Below, one piece after another: positions 55,701 through 64,000 of a DNA stretch of 64,000 nt. The DNA comes from Nymphaea colorata. Its lineage: Eukaryota; Streptophyta; Magnoliopsida; Nymphaeales; Nymphaeaceae. The DNA lies in contig NC_045148.1 in assembly GCF_008831285.2 (NCBI RefSeq), positions 20,949,002 through 21,013,001 of the forward strand. Reading direction: 5' to 3'. The first letter of the stretch is position 1; each line of letters opens with the position of its first letter. A program made the position numbers and the translations under genes. Below the pieces are notes generated by a model. The model ran no database searches and was not told the DNA's origin. It saw only the letters and a program-made list of their open reading frames with translations.

Positions 55701-56684
55701 GTGATGATTTTATCATTTTGTTGATTTATGTTGATGACATGCTTATCGTTGGCAACAATATATCGAGAATTTCAAGCTTGAAAAAGGAGTTGAGCAAGCC
55801 TTTTGCTATGAAAGACTTGGGACTGCTAGTCAGATTTTGGGTATGAAGACCACGCAAGATAGGAAGTCGAAGAAGCTATGGCTATCTCAGGAGAAGTACA
55901 TTGAGAAGGTACTTCAAAGATTTCACATGGACAAGGCAAAACCTGTTAGCACCCCTTTTGCACCGCATTTCAAGTTGAGCACCAAGAAGAGTCCAATGAC
56001 AGATTCATAAAAGGAAGATATGGAGAAGATTCCATATGCCTCAGCCACAAGTAGTCTGATGTATGCTATGGTATGTACTAGACCTGATATTGCTCATTCA
56101 GTTGAAGTTGTTAGTCGGTTTGTCTCAAATCCTGGAAAGAAACACTGGAAAGCAGTTAAGTAAATTTTGAGATATCTTCGTGGGACTAGCAGTTTTTCAC
56201 TTTGTTTTGGGGCAGGAAAATCTATTCTTGTTGGCTATACAGATTCAGACATGGCACGAGACAGTGATGGGAGAAGATCTATATCCATATATTTATTGAC
56301 ATATGTAGGTGGTGCAGTTTCTTGGCAATCCAGACTTCAAAAATGTGTAGCATTATCTACTACTGAAGCAGAGTTTATTGCAGCTATAGAGGCGAGCAAA
56401 GAGCTCCTATGGATGAAGAAGTTCATGCAGGAACTTTAGTTCAGTTAAGACGAGTATGAGTTTTACTGTGACAGTCAGAGTGTTATTTACCTTGGAAAGA
56501 ATTCTACCTTTTATGCAAGGTCAAAGCATATAGATGTGAGGTATCATAGGATACGTGATGTTCTAGAGTCGAGATCCATATAGATAATAATCCTACAGAT
56601 ATAATGACAAAATTTCTACCTAAAGAGAAGCATGATATGTGTAGAGACTTAGTTGGGATGACTGCCTTTAAGGCAGCATATTAA
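52767..56684 (+). pseudogene. Copia-2 gag-pol, unit B, inactivated
   Basis: Same domain order and the same early stops as in unit A (TGA after KSDEE at about 52929, TAG after QACSS at about 53361, TGA after GKRTF at about 55272). Two stops are private to this copy: TAG at about 53885 where unit A has CAG, and TGA at about 54663 where unit A has TGC. It therefore went on decaying after the duplication. The integrase core here reads VRSDNGREY and LNGVAERMNRAL. Confidence 0.9.
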
Positions 56685-56735
56685 TTTTGTTCATTTTGCA
56701 GGTATGTTTCCTCTCTTGAAGTTGGAGGGGGAGTT

Positions 56736-57370
56736 TGTTGGGTTGGGTCCAGCCTCAAGAGAAGACCTGACCCGGCCCGTCACTTAAGTGACGGGCGGGA
56801 GAAATAAAGGGGAGGGCACCCGATGGTGCCCCCCATTCTTTTCTTAGGTCTCTCTCTCTTTTAGGGTTTTCTTTTGGAAAAAGGAAAAGAAAGGGGGAGC
56901 AATTCATGTGGCTACACAACAAGAGAGAAGGAGAAGAGGAAAGGAGAGAATGAGAAGAGGAAGGCAAGGAAGAGAAGGTTGCGAGCACTTGGCTCGAGCA
57001 AAATTCGATTCCAAGAAGGAAGCCAGGCGCATCTCCTCCCAATCCATCGGTGATATTTCCCTTCTTTTCTCATATAGTTTTGATGAGATATTATTGTTTG
57101 AGGGTTGGCTTTGTATAGCCCATCGTGGGATAAGTTATATCATTGATTATAGTGGATTGAGTTTTGGTCGTAGTACCCCGTGGTTTTTACCCTCATTGTT
57201 TTTGAGGGGTTTTCCACGTAAAAATCTTCTTGTGCAGTTTGTGATTGTGATTACTTTGCTTGGATTGCTTGGTAGTTGATTCGTTGCTCATTACATGATC
57301 GATTTGGGATATATTTTGTTGTTGAATCAATTTTAGTAGATTCGTGTCCTATCCGTTTTTTATCCCAACA
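56736..57370 (+). repeat. Copia-2 3' LTR, unit B
   Basis: 635 bp; begins TGTTGGGTTGGG (one change from unit A). Preceded by GGAGGGGGAG at 56724-56733. Confidence 0.93.
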
Positions 57371-58310
57371 AGTGGGAGTTTCGGTATGCTACCAACATCG
57401 CGACATCTGCTTAAGTCGAGGCTCTCAAGTAGAGGGAAGGTGTCCAAGCCTGAGTGCAAGCCGCGGCATGCATAACTGTAGCTCACAAAATGCGGGCTGA
57501 AGTCCACGTGAGTTAACGAAGAGAGATGACTGAAGTCAGCCCCACCTGCCCACTCGAACTGCTGGCCGATGGAAGAGAAACTCCATCTCTCCAGTGAGCG
57601 GAGATGGAAGAAACTTGAAGGAAGCGCTTTCAAGAGATCAGTACCTCCCATGCTTAGCCTTTTCAGTTTCAATATACCTCCGAAGAAATCAGGGATGTCT
57701 CTGATGCCTTTGCAGCCCTCAATTGATAAGTCCTCAAGGTTTTCCAGCGATCTGATGGAAGCTGGCAAAGCAACGAGTGATCTGCATCCTTCAATTTTCA
57801 GTTTCCGGAGCCGATGGATTCCGGAATACTTGGTATCTCCCCTTGACTTATTTGGAACTCCGTTAAGGATTTCACCCTTCCGATCAGTTTCGGGAGTTGC
57901 TTCAGCGACCGGCACCGGCATAAAGATAGCAACTTCAGATTCACCATGAGCGTCACAGATTCAGGCAAACCTGTTAGATTGGTAGCGTTGAGGATGAGGT
58001 TCTTCAATGATGTCAAATTTCCCAAATTCTCTGGCAAGGTTGAAACATTGGAGTATCCGTGAAGGTCCAGCGTCTCCAAGCAACTGAAGCGAGAGATGGT
58101 ATCAGGTATTTGCTCCAGAGAAGAGCACTCTCTCAGGTTCAAGCGAACCAGGCTACGGAGGTGGCCGATGGATTCATCGACTCGTCTCAAACTGGTGCAT
58201 CCATCAAATATCAACTTGGCTACGTTCGGTATCCACCTAAAATCTGGAGTTCCCCTAAGGTTCTTGCACCGCCCAAGATCGAGGACATTCAATTGGCCAA
58301 ATGACCATGC
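57371..58310 (-). pseudogene. TNL LRR exon, proximal part (TNL-2), 13-bp deletion
   Basis: Copy of 34607-35569. Thirteen bases present in TNL-1 (GTTGGTCAAGAGG, plus-strand sense at about 35046) are missing at about 57811, flanked by GAG/GAGG microhomology. On the minus strand the frame breaks right after SIPESIG, giving two overlapping frames (58319-57798 and 57921-57349). All other repeats match TNL-1 closely. This lesion is private to TNL-2, so it arose after the duplication. Confidence 0.85.
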
Positions 58311-59033
58311 CTGAAACAACTATGAGACTCGCGTATCAGCAAAATGAAAATGATGCAGGTCTGAATACTGCAATGTCCTAGACCTAAACTGAACATCAAG
58401 CATGAATTCACTTGTGGCCAGCCTTAACCTCAGTACGACAGGAATGCAGGAGTACTTTTCATGTTTTGTTTGGAAATTTTCAAGAGCCCTTAAGCTCATT
58501 TGGATCAAGCTTCAAAAGAAAAAAGGCAAGTTATAGTAAGAAAACAATCTCTAGGTATGCATTGTATTGAGGAAGACGAAATTTCTCTCTACTTGGAGGT
58601 AAAATAACATTTTTGTCACCAACAAATAAGGCTCAAAATAAAATATTTAATACCCGAAAGGGAGGTAGGTCAAAAAAAAAAATCAAAGCCTTTGTAGCCG
58701 AAAATTTTCAACTCATTTTACCCAAATAAATATTTTTAAGTGCATTTGAAAATGTTCTCTTACTTCAAAGATAAATGCACAGAGGCATTTAATTTTGGTA
58801 TACATCCAAACACGTTTTTTTCAGAGAAACATCCAAACGCATCCGTAACTGCTGACAATAATAAAACATTCCCTCAAGTTTTCCATTTTATGAAGGCTGC
58901 ACTCGTCCATCAGTAAAGAAATGGCATCAAACTTTCTGCATTATTAACTAAAAGAAAAGAAAAGAAAGAACAATATGGAGCTGATACTTGTTTTTCCTGT
59001 AGCACGTTTAACGTTTCCTCATTTTCCCATTAC
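58311..59033 (-). other. TNL intron between NBS and LRR exons (TNL-2)
   Basis: Same canonical splice ends as the TNL-1 intron; no other feature. Confidence 0.7.
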
Positions 59034-59924
59034 CTGCTCGGCACTGAGCTTTGCTGCCGAACAATCTGTCTTCCCATGTCTCGAATTTGATCATGCATTT
59101 CAAACTCCCCCGTCTTATCACTTATTCTGATGAGAGATTTACGCTCTAAGATTCGAATTGCAGGAATTGGAGAGTTTAGAACCTTTCCACATGGAAACCG
59201 CATTCTTTCTGTCCTTCCCAATGAAAAAACATGCTATATCCAAGAATATGCACTTTTTTTCCTCATCAAGTCCGTCGTAGCTAATTCTCAATCTCTCATG
59301 AACTTCTTTATCTTGGACTCTTTTCAGCTTTTCCAACATCGAGTTCCATTCGTCAAAACTTTCGATATCATAGAAGAGCGACCCAAATACTTTAAGGCAT
59401 AAAGGTAAACCACCAGCAACAGACACAACTTTCTCCGACAATTCGCCGTATTCCGGCCTTGGCTCAGGCTGCCCAAACGCATGCCAACTGAAAAGTTGAA
59501 GCGATTGGGCACAATCCAATTCTGCAAGCTTGTACATGACATGCAGCCACGAACTTAGCACCTTTTCATCTCTAGTGGTGATGATGATTCTGCTTTTACC
59601 CCCAAACCAATCTCGACTACCAGCCAATTCGTCAAGTCGATCATTATGATCAACGTCGTCGAGAACAATGAGAACTTTCTTACCACCAATTCGCCATCTG
59701 ATTTGGCTGATGCCTTCGTCCTAGTTGCTTCTACGTGTTTTATTGTCCCTGAAAATGTCAGGGAGCAGCTGTTCTTGCAAGGTGACAACGCCAATGGCAT
59801 GTGGTGATACTTCTCGGACGTTTGCAAGAAAGCTGCGGGCTTCGAAACTGGAATGTAATCTGTTATAGACTGCTTTGGCAAGGGTGGTCTTCCCGATCCC
59901 GCCCATCCCGCAGATGCCGACCAT
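59034..59924 (-). pseudogene. TNL NBS exon, unit C (TNL-2; nonsense and frameshift)
   Basis: Nearly identical to the unit A exon: MVGICGMGGIGKTTL to NKTRRSN then TAG (about 59721-59723), then kinase-2 DDVD, RNBS-B, VAGGLPLCLKV, FLDIACFF, the shared frameshift and EFEMHDQIRDMGRQ. It shares with A, against B, the nonsense codon, Arg for Cys after SSFEA, and Trp for Arg before LHVMYK. The TIR exon is absent. Together with 57371-58310, 51886-52095 and 51371-51791 it makes up the remains of one gene. Confidence 0.87.
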
Positions 59925-61284
59925 CTACAGAGTCTCATATACTTGATTTAATAGGAATTATCTAGCAATCGATTTCAAAAAGATTCGACTTTTAAGATTA
60001 AATTGCAAATATACAAGGCAATTGTATTTTTAAGAGTTCAAAATACTTATCCCAAACAAGAGTTTCCTTTTAAGGAATCTCATTTGTTTCCTTCTTTCTC
60101 TTTTTCTTTCCCACTCTCACCCTTTGAAGCATATTTCAAACTCTTGAAAAAACAATTTGGTTTCTACATTTACAACTTAATTTTTACCATCTGATCAACT
60201 TGGATTTTGGAATTGGTAGCTCTATGATTCCCATCAAAATCTATTATACGAGTTTGACAACTACTTGTTTTCATCCAAACACACACGCATATGTATAACA
60301 TCATAAACTTACATTTTTTTTCTTTTATATTTTAGAGTTTAAACAATTGGACGTCATTCTGCAATTGGATTTATAGAAAACGGCTTTAATATAACGAATA
60401 TGGCCTTAGAACCTACAAACTTTTACCTCCGTAGGCCTAGGAAGATTGTATCTTTGAACCCCTCACCAGCCGTCTATCAACACACTCAGCACACATAAAC
60501 TTTCATTGATTCTCACGCTTGAACGACTGCTACTGAAGAGGAGAATGGGAGAGTCCCTTACTCTCTAGAGCATCTACCATGGAAAAACGTGGAAGGTTCT
60601 TGAATACCTTATAGCTTGTTTCTATATATGTGCTTAGCAAATATTCTTTAATCATGTTTTTTATTTGGCTAATTACACGGTTTCCTGGAGGAATCTATAT
60701 CAATTGGAATTTTAATGAATCATGATGATCTCAAACAGAACTGTTCTAGTACATAATATGTTTCTTTGCATGGTAAATAGCCAAAACACACGTTGAAACT
60801 AGAGAAGCATTCTTTTCAGAGTCAAAGAAAGATTGAAACTTTACTAGTGCTTGTACCATTAACTAGACCCGATTCAACATGTACCCAGTTGCCTTTCTGC
60901 ATACCCCTGTACCCATGTTACTGAAGGGGCGTTTGGTAACAAGAACACTGCATTTTTTGGAACAAGTAAAATGTGAAATATCATCTTCTAAATCTCTTTC
61001 CAGATCCAATCCATTTGCGACGATACTTTAGCCTTCGACGCCAAGACTTATCACACGAGAAAAGAGATAACTGCTGATATTTCATTACTCATTGACAATG
61101 AAAGATAAATGTTTATTTCTTGTTTTCCTTTTTATATTCATAATACTGACATTCTGGGTCACTAGCCAATTACCCCAACTCGTCTCCATAGTATGGGTAT
61201 TGATAAATTCATCTCTGCTTTTTAATTAAGAATTGCAATGAGTTCTTGATGATAATAGTCAGTGAATGAAAATTTTGATTCTCT
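59925..61284. other. spacer between head-to-head TNL and NB-LRR, unit C
   Basis: As in unit A at its TNL edge (CTACAGAGTCTC), without the B-specific segment. A few private changes at 60200-60420, for example an added CATATGTATA near 60288. No gene recognised. Confidence 0.5.
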
Positions 61285-61457
61285 AGAGTCAACCAGCCAT
61301 CTAACCAAGGCCATTCACCTGAAGTACATAGATGGTCGAGAAAAAAAAAACAAGGACAAAAAAGATATAAACTAATACTAAATGATGATAGTCATCACCT
61401 TTTTCTCCTTGTTGTTTTCTGAGATTGGATGACCATGGTTAGATGGCTCAGTGACTA
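61285..61457. mobile_element. short foldback MITE 1, unit C
   Basis: Copy of the unit A and B element, 173 bp. Confidence 0.5.
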
Positions 61458-61466
61458 TGAAAAGTT

Positions 61467-61752
61467 AGAGTCACCCAGCCATGTAATATGCACCGTCTAA
61501 TATGATGGATGGTTAAGAAAAAAGAAGAAAAAAGTGATAGGCATTTTTGTCATTTAAAATTAGTCTATACGTTATTTTCTGCTATCTAACGAAGGTCATC
61601 CATCTAAAGCAGACATATGGTTGAGCGAAAAACAAAGAAAATAATGTGTAAACTAATATTAAATGACGAAAATGTCCATCACCTTCTTCCTCTTCTTTTT
61701 TCTTAACCATTCATCATGTTAGACGGTACAAATTATGTGGCTGGGTGACTCT
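61467..61752. mobile_element. foldback MITE 2, unit C
   Basis: Copy of the unit A and B element, 286 bp, with the same AGAGTCACCCAGCC ends. Confidence 0.7.
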
Positions 61753-61768
61753 ATCTAAAAAGCTAGTC

Positions 61769-61891
<123 letters not shown>

Positions 61892-62639
61892 CCGATAAAT
61901 AAAAATATATAAGAAAATTTAGGGACAAGAAGTCCCCTAAATACAAAAACAAATCACATAAACAAAATATAAAAAGGGAATATATAAGTTAGTAGCACAA
62001 TAAAACATAATAAGAGAGGTGGAGAGAGAGTGGACAGATGAAACAACAGAGTCACCCAGCAATAGATGAAGAAGGACGGTGCCGTAGCCGAATAGCAAAG
62101 TGAACATCTCCCTGCACAAAGCATGCCACAGATTCCGACGATGAGAAAGTGTCCCTGAAGACCCTGTTTTTTGGGTTCCTTCTAAAGAGAGAGAGAGAGA
62201 GAAACAAAGACTATGTTAGTCTTAAATGTGAGTCAGCTATGACACTGCAGGGTCACCGTTTAAGTGTCTCATTCATTTTTCTTACCACGGAAGGGGCCAT
62301 ATGAATTGGAAGTTAAGCTGCCATTGTCATGGTTCTGGTATTATCGGTTTCGTCTTTGGGAACGCACGATGTCGCTTTCGTTTAACAGGTCAAAGAGCGC
62401 AACTTCTCGACCAAGAAAAGCACAGACGACAATGCTTGTATTCAACGTGTTAGTGCACGAAAGCCAACTGTTTACCAAACGAATCTCACAAGGGATGCCT
62501 GGGTTTGGCAAATGAAACCCATTTTTTTTAGTTTACCTTCATTTGTTTAATCTCAAAATGTCACCTCTTCCCTCTCTGCTTTGAATAAGCAAACAATAAA
62601 TAATCTACATAAACGACATTCTGCATGACTACCATGTGC
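61892..62639. other. promoter-side spacer upstream of NB-LRR, unit C
   Basis: Matches unit B closely; nothing recognised. Confidence 0.4.
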
Positions 62640-62648
62640 TATATATAG
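62640..62648 (+). promoter_or_regulatory. TATA box of NB-LRR gene, unit C
   Basis: TATATATAG at the same distance from the leader donor (62751/62752) as in units A and B. Confidence 0.5.
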
Positions 62649-62671
62649 TCAATCGATCAATTGTAGGATTC

Positions 62672-62751
62672 ATCTCTCTTAATTCCTCTAACTTAAATCT
62701 TGGTTCTCCTTACATCGTTCTGCGTCATCTCTCTCCTAAAGGTAAGTAATT
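62672..62751 (+). other. probable noncoding first exon of NB-LRR gene, unit C
   Basis: CT-rich leader ending CCTAAAG|GTAAGT. Its coding exon lies beyond the window. Confidence 0.45.
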
Positions 62752-64000
62752 CAATTACCTTTTGTGATATATAATGATACTTTACATGTAATTCGTTTTA
62801 TTGAGTTAAACTTAGAACACGTTGATTACTTTGGGTGGTCAAAGGAGTTTCCTTAGTTACTAATTAAACTGAACCTTAGTCTTTTGATCTTGGAGAATCC
62901 GGCAAAAGATTTGTGGTGAATTATCACGAGTCAGGACCTTATAACAGTATCGACGTCGCCGGATTGTATACTCCGACGCTGAAATGATAGGCCGGGTAAC
63001 TTGCAAAAATAGGAATAAGTTCAAGAGATTTCATGAACCTGAATCGCATGTTCAAGGACAAGGTTTTAAATCCTGTAAGGAAAACGAGATTTAATAGTTA
63101 GTTGGATTCTCCGTGGCATACGATTGGTATCTGATTCTGATGGATATCTGAATCTAGCAACCAGTAAAGATTTGGGTCTTGTAGTTCATTTTGCTGTGAA
63201 TCTGTACATCTAATAATTAATTGGATTCTATGCCCACTCGTGTCTGCTTCCGATGGATATCTGAATCCAATAATCAGTAAAGATTTGGATCTGGTATTTC
63301 ACTTTGCTGTGAGTCCAAATTGAGTTTAATTACAAGTGTCTTATCAATTTGAGTTTGATCCCTTTGGGTTTTTTGGCAATTGGAACAGTAACATACCATA
63401 CTATGTATATGCTCCATAGTACACCAAACATTGACTTGGATCTCCTGGCTCCGGAACTGATTCCCATCTCCTAAACGTCTTCCCCTTGGAGAACTCTTTG
63501 TCTTAGATTATTTCATTGGATTTCGTCAGATTTATGAATTCATATGGCTGATTTACTACTAAATCATACTTTTGTCAAAAAAGTCCAAGATAATTTACTG
63601 CAATCCATTTTTAGGATACTTGACAGAAATCCTGTAAGCAGCTCAAAGTTTGAGTAATTTAAACGAAATTTTCCTAAATGAAACAAATCCATTCATTTGA
63701 CTAATTGTGGTTGAAATTAGCTTTGGTTTTCCAAAATTAGCGAAAGATATATCAAACAAAAAAAGAAAAATAAGAGAAGTTCAAATATTTGACAACAAAT
63801 TGGGGAAATGGAGTAACAATGAGGTTTCATCAGTCTTAAGAGAAAAAAAAAAAACATAAGGCGTTCAGCAATAACAAAATACAAGATAATTTAAAACTCT
63901 AAAAGTATAATTAAGTAATGGCATGACACGAATCGATGCTAAAACCATATTATTTTCCATAAATTTAATCAAATAGGTCGACTCTGGCTTGATTCCAATT
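62752..64000 (+). other. leader intron of NB-LRR gene, unit C (runs off window)
   Basis: First 1.25 kb of the intron, matching unit B. A third NB-LRR copy is expected about 1 kb beyond the end of the window. Confidence 0.4.

Larger units (their letters stand above)
52096..57370 (+). mobile_element. Copia-2 (TNT1-like) LTR retrotransposon inserted in TNL exon, unit B
   Basis: 5275 bp with target duplication GGTGG (52091-52095) and AGTGG (57371-57375), including the same one-base mismatch as in unit A. The insertion, and even the decay of its TSD, therefore predate the duplication. LTRs are 652 and 635 bp. Confidence 0.95.

Overview
This is a piece of an angiosperm nuclear genome. The evidence is intron-containing genes with GT/AG junctions, plant NLR (NBS-LRR) disease-resistance sequences, plant SABATH methyltransferase fragments, two Ty1/copia LTR retrotransposon families primed by initiator tRNA-Met, foldback MITEs and long TA/GA microsatellites. 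TIR-class NLR (TNL) sequence makes a grass unlikely; I cannot name the species. Nearly everything is repeated, and only one long gene reads through without a break.

Layout. (1) 1-2.5 kb: a PIF/Harbinger-like TIR transposon (114-1440, TSD TAA) carrying two pieces that look captured from genes, then plain intergenic DNA and an LTR-like scrap. (2) 2.5-13.45 kb: three head-to-tail copies of a 3.76-kb unit, the third cut off by an assembly gap. Each has a decayed SABATH methyltransferase fragment on the minus strand, a degenerate ATCCAAA-type repeat, and an unidentified small plus-strand ORF with a hydrophobic N-terminus. (3) 13449-13548: a 100-N gap. (4) 13.55-64 kb: a tandem segmental duplication with a period of about 22-22.75 kb, seen as unit A (13549-35590), unit B (35591-58341) and the start of unit C (58342-end).

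Each full unit holds, left to right: the NBS exon of a TNL (minus); two foldback MITEs and a TA/GA microsatellite; a TATA box, noncoding first exon and roughly 2.2-kb intron leading to a CC-less RPS2-like NB-LRR gene (plus); a minus-strand copia element (Copia-1, TSD CTAAA); the 3' end of a TNL (minus); a plus-strand TNT1-like copia element (Copia-2) inserted in the TNL's LRR exon; and the rest of that LRR exon. The next unit's NBS exon completes that TNL. The TNL and NB-LRR are therefore head to head. Both retroelements sit at identical positions with identical TSDs in both units, so they inserted before the duplication.

Condition of the genes. The unit-B NB-LRR (42900-44813) is open over 637 codons. 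Its unit-A copy differs by two one-base homopolymer deletions. Those lie in a tract of about 10.9-21.4 kb, either side of the gap, full of single-base deletions relative to the sister copies, so they may be consensus errors. All TNL copies are pseudogenes. I found no previously undescribed system with a supportable function. The points most worth attention are the head-to-head TNL/NB-LRR block amplified with nested retroelements, the altered MHD motif of the NB-LRR, the gene-capturing TIR element, and the small conserved ORF of the 3.76-kb array.
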